47,834 nt of DNA from Gonium pectorale (Eukaryota; Chlorophyta; Chlorophyceae; Chlamydomonadales; Volvocaceae). The notes below the pieces were generated by a model that searched no databases, was not told the origin of the DNA, and worked only from the letters and a program-made list of their open reading frames with translations. Positions 9,978-20,900 of the stretch are shown here, piece after piece. How positions within the stretch are numbered: the stretch's first letter is position 1; each line of letters begins with the position of its first letter. A program made the position numbers and the translations under genes. The stretch is from positions 333,508 to 381,341 of the forward strand of contig LSYV01000060.1 of assembly GCA_001584585.1 (NCBI GenBank), in the 5' to 3' direction.

Positions 9978-12900
9978 TCATGTGGCTACACCCACCCAGC
10001 CCTCCAGGTAGAGCAGCAGAGCAACGAAGCGCGTGCGACCGACCTCGAGCGTGTTCACAGACAGATTGACGAGGCCCGTCAGGACGTTGGCGATCAGGAA
10101 AACAGCCAGCTGGTTGCGGTTGATGGCCTGCGGTCGGATGGCGGGTGTCTGGGTATGTGCCGAGTACGTCCGATACTGAGCGGTTGCGGCAGGGGCGGGG
10201 CGTGGGAGGTGGCACGTCCCAAAACGGGCGCACGCCTGTGAACCAGCCACAGGAACGCTCCCTCCCAAACTCCTGCCCTCAAACGGCGATTGACCACCAT
10301 GTATGCTGGCCGGCTATTGACCACCATATTGACCACCATGTATGCTGGCCGGCTATTGACCACCATATTGACCACCATGTATGCTGGCCGGCTATTGCAA
10401 CTAACGTGAAGGCGGGAGAGCTACGCACCCTGCCCAGCTCCACCTCCGCCACCTCCGTCGCTCGCCTCCCGCTCTCCCACCTCAGCCCCACTGCCCCGCC
10501 CCTGTGATGTAACCCACCAGCAATATACGGGGCCCAAACGCCGCGCCTGCCGACGGCGGCGTCTGCCCCGCAGGGACTGCTGTGATGCGCCCTTTGGCAG
10601 CTCCCAACCCTCCGGCATCGGCAAGGCCGCGCAGGCCGTCGGAAACCGCCGCCCCGCCACCATCTCCCTCTCCGACGTCGGCGCTGCCGCCGGCACAGAC
10701 GACATCGCCAGCAGTGTCGCCGGCCGCATCAGCGACGGCGGCCGCGACCGACAGCGCTTGCCACAGCGCGAGCGGCAGCATTCCCGTCAGGCACTGCGCA
10801 GCGACCCACACCACGTAAGCCGCGTTGCACGTCCTGCGCGCGTTGGAGGGCCAGGATGTTGGGCCACATTTGGGCTGGGCGGGCAGTGAAGCAGGGGGGA
10901 GGCAGGGCAAGCAGCAGGGCTGGGCATTGGGGCGCTACTTACGGGTACATAAATTGACATATGCGGCCGAAGTTGCGCCCCAGCACACCGCACATGTCGG
11001 TTTACTCGGCTGGTAGCGCAGACCGCACCTCGTGACACCCGCGCCCATGCATCCACTTTCCTCCACTGACCACACACCTCCCTGCTGGTGTCCCCAGGGT
11101 TGGCTGGCCACCACGGCAACGGTTCTTCGGTGTCTGATACCCCGCAGGCCCGCTGGCAGAAAAGACGCACCTCCGCGACACCGGCTCCACACGCTTCTCG
11201 AGCTCCACCGCCGCCGCCCACAGCAGCCCGTCCACCGCCGCCAGCTGCAGCCACCAGCGCAGAACCGGAGCCGCCGTCCGAGCACGCAGCGGCCAGGCGC
11301 CTGTCCTGCCCCTGTCGCTGCGGACGTCACCGTCTTCACCTCCACGGTGGCTGCCATCGGCACCGGCTGCGCCAGCTGCAGTAGCGCCGACGCCGGAGGC
11401 GGGCTGCGGCCGCAGGTGGTGACCCACGGATTGCAGCCCCTCGTGTATGAGGTGCGCCAGGGCCGCGCCCCAGAGGTGCAGCGCCCAGAAGCCGGTGACG
11501 GAGGCGAGGCCCTCCTTGTTCAGGCTGAGCAGGTCGGGGCTGCGCTGTGCGGACATGGCCCAGGGGCCCAGGCCGCCTGCGAGGGGCACACGAGAGGGCC
11601 TGGCAGGGCTGAAGGGCTGTTACACAGCAAGGAAGCTGAAGGGAGCAGCGGGGCGCCACACCTGGGACGTGGCACGGGGATCCAGGCCGCCCGGAACATG
11701 GGTGGAAGTAACGGCAACTTGAACGCCACTCGCCACTATACGCCCACAGACGCTTTCACGACGCCACCCAAAGGGAGAGGCAAGGGAAGACGGCTCCATG
11801 GACTGGGGGCCACGCGCTGACGCCGGACACACCGGCCAAGAAACCCCAGTGGCTACACCGATAGCTTAGATTCCCAGACGAGAGTCCGCCAGGGTTCGAT
11901 CCCGACAGCGAGAGACGAAGAGAAGCCCCTGTCACAGCCGTTTCGTCCGGGGCAAGCACCCGCACCCATCCACCCACCCAGGGACAGCGCCGCCTGATGC
12001 GCGGCCGTGACTGCGACGGCTGCGGGCGCCAGCGCCGCGGGGTGCAGCGCGCCGCCCACCACCTGGCCCAGCAGCGCCACGACAGCGATGGTGTGGAAGA
12101 AGTTCCAGTGCACGCCGTACTCGCCCACGTGCGCCTGCGGTACGGGCGGTCGCGGTTGCGACGTGAGGCGTGTGGCAGTCGTGATCGCCGTTGCAGCGAC
12201 GAGGCAGCGCAGCACGACGGGTTTGCGGGTTTGGGTTTGCGCCCAGAGTCACACATGCTTGCCGAGAACGCAGTGGATGGAGCAGAGGCCTGGAGGTCGT
12301 GCACCTTCTTGGCGGGTCTTGCGCTCCTGCGTTCTGCCTTTCTCCGACGGGGATTGCCCACAGACGCGCGTGCACACCCGGCGGGCTGATAGCAGCCACT
12401 TGCCTGGTAGTCCACCGCTGAGGTGGTGGCCAGGCGCGCCATCCCTAGCAGCCAGCAGGCCGCCGCGCCACGCAGACCCAGATACAGCCTCTTCAGCCTG
12501 AGTCCACAGTGTCGGGGGTGGGGGGGATACGGGTGGGGTGTGTGCTGCGACGTTTGAGCCGCTCGGGCAGGCAACCGGTCGGGCGGAGCAGCAGGGCTCG
12601 CTCCGTAGGCATCTACACGCATGACCCAGGCCCGGGACGACGCGACGTCCAGCCCGCCAGTACGCACAGTATGGGCTCGGGCCCGACCCGGATAGCTGCT
12701 CCCTGCTTTTCTTGCAGCCACTCGGCATGTGCCCACGACCGCCTTCCACATGCCCCGAGCCGGCGTCTGCTGCCGAATCGCGCTAGGGCTAGGCGTCCGA
12801 CCCGTCTGAAGCACGTGCACAGCGCAAGGAGCGCTGGGCCGCACTCACAGGCTAGGTGACCGCCAGCCGCCTCCACTGCGTGTCACCGTTGCAGCGGCGG

Positions 12901-14221
12901 CGTCGCCCGACGGCACCGCCACCTGGCTGACCAGCCCGGCCGCCAGCACAACGCCGCCGACGCCGACGTCCATGTAGCCTGAGAGGCAGGTGTAAGGGGT
13001 TGCATGACGATCCTATCAGTTAAGCGCTTGGTGCGCATGCCTCCCCGGTCGTCCCGATACGGCCCCGTCCAAGCCCGCTGGCCGCTTACAGTCCTTAGTG
13101 GGGCCCGGGAGGGCTCAACGGAGGGTTCCGGTGGCGCCCGCTGGGGTAGGTATGTAGGCGCGTGTGCTGGCGTGCGGGAGCCGTCTGCAGCACGCTGCGA
13201 ACACGACGGCGTAGCGCGATGTATCTCATGACTGTGCCTGTGCGGCTCTGATACTGGGTGGCGAGTTACGCCTACCTGTGCCGTACGTCTCCGCCTTTGC
13301 GTAGCGCCGGGGGAAGGTGCGGAAATCAACGGCCAGGATGGCCGTGCAGGTGGCGAGCATCAGCGCTCCACGGAACACGCTGACAAACCTGTGGCGGAGG
13401 AGGGGTAGGATCCGGGTATGGAGAGGCACTTGAAGCCCAGGCAGGCGTTGGCACACAGGTGTGCATTCGAGCTACTGCGGGCGGAGGTCACGAGTAGCTG
13501 GCAGTCAGGGTTGGGGTTCGGGACCTAGGGATGGCTGCAGGCGTACATGTGGGGTTCTATGTCTGAGGTCTCACGATTGATGCCTGCCATTTGCGGACAT
13601 GGCCACCCGGTGCACCAATGGTGCACATCTGGCCAACGAGTCCCAAGCCGTGCCCCTGTCGCCGTCCTTCCACTATGGGATCCTCAGGTGATTCGCAAGG
13701 GCCCGCATTCAACCCGGGTCATGTGTCTCACGTCTTGCGAGCGCCCGTGAGCTCCTCCACCCTTTGTGAGAGTGCAGGGCCAGTGTGTGGATGCCTCGTA
13801 AGGCTCCACAAGCAGCCAAGGATCACTAGTACAAGGCAAGACGCGAAAGTGCCCCATAGCGGGAGCGCGCCAGTGCAGAGCAGTAGCTGCGGGTACGCGA
13901 TGAGCAGGAGCTCTAGCAACCTGCGACGAATGGAAGCAGAAATTATCTCCGACATTCGTATGCCATATCAGTAGCTGTTTCTCACAGGACTCCGCTCGCT
14001 CCTGCCCTTTGGCCTCCCGCCAGCTTGGCTTGCTCGCCTGCGCCGATTCGGCTTGCACTCAATTTCTAGACGTGCAAATGCAGCGTTCGATTGCGCTCAC
14101 AAGCGACTACGGTCAGCGATAGGGTCGCCACCAGCGCAAACACCTCATGCTTGCTGGTTCCGGCCAACCCTGACACGAAAGCCTCCTTGGCTTGTCTATG
14201 AGTTGCATTCATGTCGTCCAT
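9978..14221 (-). CDS. PIGW: GPI-anchor inositol acyltransferase PIG-W/Gwt1
   Basis: PIG-W/Gwt1 is an ER polytopic membrane enzyme that acylates the inositol of GlcN-PI, an early step of GPI-anchor synthesis. Ten exons fit in frame: 14221-14101, 14037-13986, 13920-13732, 13388-13276, 12978-12849, 12497-12404, 12134-11978, 11576-11171, 10833-10518 and 10127-9978, giving 575 aa. Recognised blocks are [11 protein letters not shown] near residue 11, [20 protein letters not shown] (137-156), YMDVGVGG after that, GEYGVHWNF (237-245), SLNKEG in exon 8, [12 protein letters not shown], and [20 protein letters not shown] (527-546) near the C-terminus. It is longer than the roughly 490-500 aa of yeast and human enzymes because of Ala/Gly/Asp-rich insertions in exons 8 and 9. 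An ATG at 14212 would shorten it by three residues. Exon 2 (52 nt) is the least certain. The intron after VDYQ uses a GC donor (CAG|gcaagt). Confidence 0.9.
10289..10397. repeat. 39-bp tandem repeat in the last PIGW intron
   Basis: A 39-bp unit (ATTGACCACCAT, GTATGCTGGCCGGCT, ATTGACCACCAT) is present in two full copies plus most of a third. It lies between PIGW exons 9 and 10. The 12-bp block ATTGACCACCAT occurs twice per unit, so the array has a nested structure. Confidence 0.9.
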
Positions 14222-14784
14222 GCTCCATCACAATCCCTCTCGGTTGCACAAACCCTGCTGAGACTGCCTGGGTTTCACATGCCGTACGTACTGCCAGGTA
14301 TCTGCTAGGACACTTGCAAGATGGGGTTGCGCCATTGCGGTACAAGCCGCACGGGATTACAATTGACAAAAGAGCCATGTCAACCCAGTCTACACGACCC
14401 AGCCCTGGTCCAGCCCGGCAGCCGCCTCAGGGGAGAGGCCTGAGCCCTGAGCCGCCTTGCCCTCCTCCCGCGCGCTAGGGAGTCCGAACCCACATGCTTG
14501 GTTTCCTTGTCCAGTGGTCACTTTCTTGCGCAAATGCACATAGGGCGCCTCTGGCAAACAGATATGCGGTTCTTGCACAGCGGCTGGCACGCGCAGCAGT
14601 ACGACACAAGTAGTAATAGCCATACTACGGCGCGTGGAAGGACGAGCGAGCCGTTCCACAACGAGCTAGGCACATAGCAGATGCCGGGATGGCGCCGAAT
14701 CAGGCGAAAGAAGACAATGGTAAACCCTAGCCACTTGCAACCAACAACGGGCGAAGGTGTAAGGAACCCGGTCATTAAGTGCGT
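14222..14784. other. Intergenic: PIGW promoter and GT4 3' UTR
   Basis: This 563-nt spacer separates two minus-strand genes. It should hold the 3' UTR of the upstream GT4 gene and the promoter of PIGW. A minus-strand TGTAA at 14357-14361 (plus strand TTACA), about 430 nt past the GT4 stop, is a candidate poly(A) signal. I see no TATA box of good form directly upstream of the PIGW start, and no further gene. Confidence 0.5.
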
Positions 14785-17628
14785 CTACCTGGCTGCCAGC
14801 CAGGCCAGGAAACGCCGAAGGTGCTCCTCCGCGGTCGCCAAGTGCGCGACGGCAGCTCTCCGCCCGCGGGAGCTGACGGCCTCCCAGTAGTCATCATCGC
14901 TTCCCTCCCCCTGCCCCGCCCCCTCCTCAGCGGCGCAATGCCCGTTCGCCGCCTCGGCCCGCGTTTCCGCCCCATACCTCCCCACTTTGCTCGTGCCCCC
15001 GCGGACTCTGCAGCCGCCGCCGTGACCATCGTCCACAGCCCGCAGATCCACCGCCGCGGTCCCCGCATCAGCTGCTACGGTGACTTGCGTCTGGGGCCTC
15101 TTCCCCAATAGCAGCCCCAGAAGAGCCTGCTCCCATGCGTCCCGGTCCTGCTTCGGCGGGTAGATGCGGGCGCCCCAGTCGGGCGTGCCGCTGGCGTCTG
15201 GCGGCACCACTATGGGCGCCACCGGCACTGCTGGGCACGTGAGCATGCCCGCCTCGGGGAGGCCGCCTGGCAAGCAGCAGGTCGCAGGGGGTGGGGAGGC
15301 GGGGCGGTGGTAAGAGGGCCAACCACGGCGGGGGCAGTGGGCGAGAAGGGAGCGGGCGGAAAGCGACGTTACAGGTGTGGGTAGCCTGTGTTTGGGAATC
15401 AGCGCGACAGCCGCTTCGGCGGCGCGTGTGGTGAGGCAATGGAGAAGGTGAAGTGGGCGCTACTGATGAGGCTGCGCCCAGAAAGGGAACGGCACCTTGG
15501 TTGTGCTGCGCGCGTTGGAGCGGTGTGGCTATGGCACCACGCACAGCGCAGACGCCAAGGGCCAACGTCGGAGGCTGGGAGCCCCCCTGGCTGCGCAGAC
15601 ACGGCCCCACCCGAGCCGACCAGCCTGCCGCGCAGCCCATCGCGGGACGCAAATGCAGCCGCACGCACGCATACACACGTTTTTAGCATGCCGTTACGTA
15701 TACATAACACACACGTGCGCGCACGCGCGCCGCACCTAGGTCGCTGACGACGGCCGGCAGTCCCCGCAGCAGCGACTCCGTGACCACCATGCCCCACGCC
15801 TCCAGCCACAGGCTGGGTGCCAGCAGCGCAACGCAGCCGTCCAGCACGGCGCCCACGTCGGGCTGCGGCTCCCACACCTCCACGCAAGAAGATGGCGGCT
15901 GCGGCGGTGCGGTGCGGCCGGGCACACCGATGGCGCCGCCGCTGCAGCCGCTGTCACCGTCGCCGCCTGCTGCTGCTGCAGTAAGCGGCGAGAGGGCCGC
16001 CGCGACCGCCGGGTCACCTGCGGCAGCGACGACCGCGCCATGTCATGTCACGGCAAATTGGCGACGTACCCCGGACGGACAGCGGCGCCGCACCTGTCAC
16101 GACGCGGAACGTGACGCCGCAGCCCGCCAGGCGCCGCGCCAGCTCCACAACAATCGAGCAGCCCTTCTCAGGCGTAAGCTTGAGTACCGCCACCACCACC
16201 CGCGGGCGAGGAGGTGACCGTGTCAGCTCCGCCCCCTGCTGCTGCGGCTGCTCCGTTTCACCTTGTTGCTCCACGTTCCGCTGGCCAGCGTGTCCAGCGT
16301 GTCGCACGCTGCCCTCTCCCTGGTCCAACCCTAGCTGCGCCGCCCCGGTCACGTGCCCGAGAGCTGCAGCCCCCGCGACACCGTCAGGCCGCGGCACAGC
16401 GCCGGGCGGGATCCGCAGCACCGCCGGCGGCGGCGCAGGCGAGGCAGCCAGGCCGCCGCGCCACGCACGCAACAGAGGCCGCGCCTTTGCCGCCAGGTCG
16501 GGGAAGGGCGGTCGGCCGAAGACCCCCCATGTGGCCAGGGGGACCATCAGTAAGGGCGGCCTGCCGGCTCCCGCCCCCGCCTCCTCCCGTGCTTGCTGCC
16601 CCAGCAGCGGCGGCTGCGGCGGCAGCACCGGTAGCTGCTGCGAATCTTCATCCGCCTGGGCGTTGGCTGCGCCGTCACTCTCGGCTGCGGCAGCGCCGTC
16701 AGCGGTGGCGGCGGCGGCGCCAGCGGTAGCGGGCGGCAGCGGCCAGTGGCGCGTGAGGTAATCCGCGACAAAGGCTGACACCGCCAGAATGCCTCCCAGG
16801 CGGTGCCAGGCGGACAGCAGGGAGGCGCTGCGCGGCCCGGTGCCGCTAGGCCCCATGGGCAGGAAGTGCACGTTCTGCACCAGGGCCAGGCAGCGCCCCG
16901 GAGGCGAGGCGGCCAGCACCGCCTCGAAGAGTGTGGTCGTGGTCGCGCCGGGGGGCATCGCGGCCAGGGGCGTGTCACCAGTGGCCGCCCCCGGCGCCTT
17001 GGCGCTGGTTGGGGTGGTGTGGATTGCTGGTGGGGCAACAGGAGACTCAGCCACTTGCGGTTTCTGGCTCTCGTCGGCGTCAATGATTACCCATACCCCG
17101 GCGGGCGACTCCAAGGGGAGTGATGGTAAGGGAGCATCCCCGGCAGCGCCCGTCATATGTGGGCGCTGCGCGCCAGCTGCAGCGCGCAAACTCTCGAGGG
17201 GCGGATCAGCTCTGGGAGCATGCTCTCCAACCAAGCGGCGGACGCACGCTGTTACAGCTGGGTTGAGGCCGGAGGCGCGCACGGCGGGGTCGTCGTTAAG
17301 CACGACGTGGTGGCGCACTCCACTGGCATCACGCCAAGCAACTACGCCGGGGCTGTCAAAACTCAGCAGCGGTAGCAGCCCGTTCATCCCCGCGTGTACA
17401 AGCACCTGGGACGTGGAGCGACGGCGGAAGGTTGCTACGTCTTGTAGCGCCGTCACGACCCGGACTGTCCCTCACCTTGGACCGACTCGCAATCGAGATA
17501 ATTTGTAGATCGTGGCCACAGGACGCCAGTGTCGACGCCATGCGGAGGAACGCATGTTTTCCGCCCGCGTAATGGCTTTCGTGCGCAGTAACCACATGTG
17601 TCTTGAACAGCACAAATCTAGCTGTCAT
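14785..17628 (-). CDS. GT4-type (GT-B fold) glycosyltransferase
   Basis: Four exons (17628-17476, 17405-16094, 16017-15736, 15266-14785) encode 742 aa in one continuous frame. The N-terminus (FVLFKTHVVTAHESHYAGGK) looks like the first Rossmann strand and Gly-rich loop of a GT-B enzyme. The C-terminal half has the GT4 hallmarks: VVVAVLKLTPEKG (about 454-466), then PSLWLEAWGMVVTE with the E-x7-E pair at E561/E569, followed by GLPAVVSDLGGLPEAG, the sugar-nucleotide-binding region. The junction of exons 3 and 4 restores GGLPEA exactly, which supports that splice. A long Ala/Gly/Pro-rich insertion separates the two lobes. Donor sugar and acceptor cannot be read from the sequence. It is not an obvious PIG-A orthologue despite lying next to PIGW. 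I see no clear signal peptide, so cytosolic or membrane-associated action is likely. Confidence 0.82.
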
Positions 17629-17946
17629 ATTCTCTTCCTTGAATGCTCTGGTCGCCAGGAGTACCAGGAGTGAGGCTCACACTGAAAGCTCTGAGTACCT
17701 GGATTCGAGATCCCCCGACAACGGGACGTCGGGCAGCTAGGCCGGTGTACAGTACACGCGTAAAGACATGCATAGACAGCCAGCTTCCGAAGTGAATTGA
17801 AGTGCAGACGCTTTGGTTGAGACCAAACTGTCTTTGCGGCTTCCAGTGTACATAGCTTGACCAGTTCAGCAGACCGCCGCAGTGCTCGCTTTCAAACCTA
17901 CAGCAAATGCACTGCATTACAGATTTGGTCTGATTCGAACGTTCGC
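17629..17946. promoter_or_regulatory. Divergent promoter region between GT4 and GT61 genes
   Basis: The start codons of the GT4 gene (minus) and the GT61 gene (plus) are 318 nt apart, so their core promoters and 5' UTRs must share this stretch. It is less GC-rich than the coding sequence on either side. I could not identify a convincing TATA box or a known element. Co-regulation of the pair is possible, inferred from arrangement only. Confidence 0.5.
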
Positions 17947-20900
17947 ATGCGGCTGCGGCTGTTGCTGGCCGCGTTGCTGGGCCTGCTCCTGTGCTCGCAA
18001 GCCTCGGAGCCAAAGTACTCAAAGCGCTGGAGTGTGGGCGCGCGGACGGCGAACTGGACCGCGCTACTGTCGCAGGTACGTCCTGGCGGGACCGGCCCTT
18101 TCATGACCCCCCCCCCCCCAAAACTCCACCCCATGGTTCCTATCCACCCCGGCCTGCAGCCCTCCGCGTTTGTTGCAAAGTCCGCAACCCGGCTGCGCAA
18201 GCGGCCGGACGGTTACACGCCCAACGCGACGTGCATCAAGCACGTGGGTGTGTCATACCTGGACCAGATCCGCCGCAGTCGCATCCGGCTGTGCGGCTCG
18301 AGCTCTACCCGAGGGGACCCAAGCCTGGTCTCCAACTGTACCAAAGCCTCCGAATGCCGCTCCCAAGTGGACTGCTTCACGGCGCCCTATGTGGTGGTGG
18401 GAAACTCCACCAAGGCAGCTGTGTCCTTCTGCAGGAGCGGGAACCTGCTCCTCGATAGCTGCAAGCTTCTGGCCGGGCGGAGGACGGGTGAGGCCAGTGC
18501 GACGCGAGGGGTGGGCGGCCGGGAAAGGACGCTGGGCGGCGCGCACGGTCGTACGGCACACCGTAGCGTGGCGCCACGTAACCATATCCACGGGACCAGG
18601 GTTGGGCAGGGTTGGACTGGGGAGGCACGGCTGCGCAGGGTCCAGACAACCTCATGGGGGCTTTGCCACTCACGAAGGTTGGGCTGGTGTGGCCAGGAGA
18701 CCGCTAAAGGCCCAGGTGCAGGCTGTGCACAGCGGCGGTGTTCCGCCGCGCACGCCCGGCACGCGGCAGAGAGCACGGCCCCTCCTTCGCCTGCGCCTCG
18801 TCCTCTCACGCCGCCCCGCCCTTTCAAATGCCCGGTCACACCGCGCGTGCGTAGGCCCCCTGTCGACTCCCATGCAGGCCGCCCGTGCGCCTTGCTCCCT
18901 CGCCGCTGCACGCCGCCACCTTGGCTGCCCGCCAACGCCAAGGTGTTGCCGCCCTCTGCCCCCCCTCCCCCTCCCCCGCCCCTGGCATCCGCCTCGGGCT
19001 TCTCTTCTGAATACACCTCCCTGCACCACCTTCAGGCTCGATGGGGCGCTTCCCGCTTCCCGCGTCCGGGGCCGTGCGCCTGGCATGCGATCCAGCCAGC
19101 TTGTCGTCGCTGACGCGCGGCGGCACGCGGAACGCCTGGCTCAAGTCCATAAACCACGAGGTGTGGTGGGAGAAGGCCGTCAAGGTGAGCTCGAGCCGGT
19201 CGAGTATGCGGGCGGGCGGCGGGCGGGCTAGCAGGCAGGGCTGCCATCTAGTATGCAGTACACGAAGCGCGGCGTCCGGGGCGTGAGGGTAAGGGGGAAG
19301 GGGGAAGGGAAGGGGTAATGAACAACGACGAGCTAGGTGCCAGCTGCGTATGTCGAGGGTAAGGGGTGAGGGCGAGGTTGGGATCGCGTCGGGGGGGGGG
19401 TCATCTGCACGGGTCGCCGAGTACTCGGCATGTGCTCCTTATTGGGGGTCGCGGCCGGCGTTTGTGCGAGCCGGGAAAAATGCGGGAGGGCGGCTGGCCG
19501 TGGGGCAAGGCGTGCCAGCGGGTGGCGAGGTGGGATGCGCCAGTTGGCGGTGTGTGTGCGCGTGGGTGTATGGAGGGAGTTGCGCACAGGAGCACGGAAC
19601 GCGGGCGGCCTCGTGCTGAGAAGAGGTGAGTGACCTGCGCGGGTGGGGAAGTGGCCGCACGGCCACCCACTCCTGCTCACGCTGCATGGCTGCCAGCGAC
19701 ATGGTGGCCTCGGCCCCCCCTCCNNNNNNNNNNNNNNNNNNNNNNNNNNNNNNNNNNNNNNNNNNNNNNNNNNNNNNNNNNNNNNNNNNNNNNNNNNNNN
19801 NNNNNNNNNNNNNNNNNNNNNNNNNNNNNNNNNNNNNNNNNNNNNNNNNNNNNNNNNNNNNNNNNNNNNNNNNNNNNNNNNNNNNNNNNNNNNNNNNNNN
19901 NNNNNNNNNNNNNNNNNNNNNNNNNNNNNNNNNNNNNNNNNNNNNNNNNNNNNNNNNNNNNNNNNNNNNNNNNNNNNNNNNNNNNNNNNNNNNNNNNNNN
20001 NNNNNNNNNNNNNNNNNNNNNNNNNNNNNNNNNNNNNNNNNNNNNNNNNNNNNNNNNNNNNNNNNNNNNNNNNNNNNNNNNNNNNNNNNNNNNNNNNNNN
20101 NNNNNNNNNNNNGGGGGGGACGGTAGCGACGATGTGGTCCCGACACCTAGCCCCCCCCCCGGCATGATCAGGTGGCCACCCGCCCTGCCTGAGCGACGGG
20201 CGTGCTTGCGCTGCCCCTCCGGCCGCCCACACCTCGCCCACACCTCGCCACTCGCCATCCTGCCCGGCCCAACCGCCCCTGTCCCCACACCCCTTGGCAC
20301 CCCCCGTTGGCAGGACGACGCGGCCGTCCGCCGCGCCTGCGCGCCCGGCTCGCCCACGCTGGTGACCACCCCCACGCTGTTTGTGCTGCGCGACCGCCAC
20401 GCCAACTACGCGCACGAGATGGAGGTGGCATCCATGGCGTTCGCCTTCCTGGCGGCTCTGGAGCCCCACGATATCATGCAGCAGGGCGTGCAGGTGGGAC
20501 GACTGCTGGTCTAACCGGTGTTGCCGCCGGGGACAGGGTAATGGAATCGGGGAGGGGCAGGTAGGACCTGCGGCGCCCAACTCCAGGCCCACGCCCTAGC
20601 TCATCACGCCCCGGTGTGCCGCGCCCGGGCGCGGAGCCTTGGAGGCACACACCGGGTGCGGAGCCTTGGAGGCACACACCGGGTGCGGAGCCTTGGAGGC
20701 ACACACCGGGTGCGGAGCCTCGGAGGCACACACCGGGTGCGGAGCCTCGGAGGCACACACCGGGTGCGGAGCCTCGGAGGCACACACCGGGTGCGGAGCC
20801 TCGGAGGCACACACCGGGTGCGGAGCCTTGGAGGCACACACCGGGTGCGGAGCCTTGGAGGCACACACCGGGTGCGGAGCCTTGGAGGCACACACCGGGT

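Noticed and set aside
11756..12844. 362-codon minus-strand frame in the PIGW locus
   Set aside because: It is a read-through of PIGW exon 7 and its flanking introns; only the [12 protein letters not shown] block is real and it is included in the spliced model.
14785..17628. Assignment of the GT4 gene as PIG-A, the first GPI-anchor transferase
   Set aside because: Tempting because PIGW is adjacent, but the region around E-x7-E reads PSLWLEAWGMVVTE and not the form typical of PIG-A, and the inter-lobe insertion is unlike it.
17857..19113. A 418-codon uninterrupted frame over the start of the GT61 gene
   Set aside because: It runs through introns 1 and 2; clear GT-AG borders at 18075/18160 and 18487/19036 give the GT61-like protein instead, and it begins upstream of the plausible ATG at 17947.
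19333..20592. Long minus-strand and plus-strand frames across the N gap
   Set aside because: They are open only because N bases translate as X; no sequence supports them.
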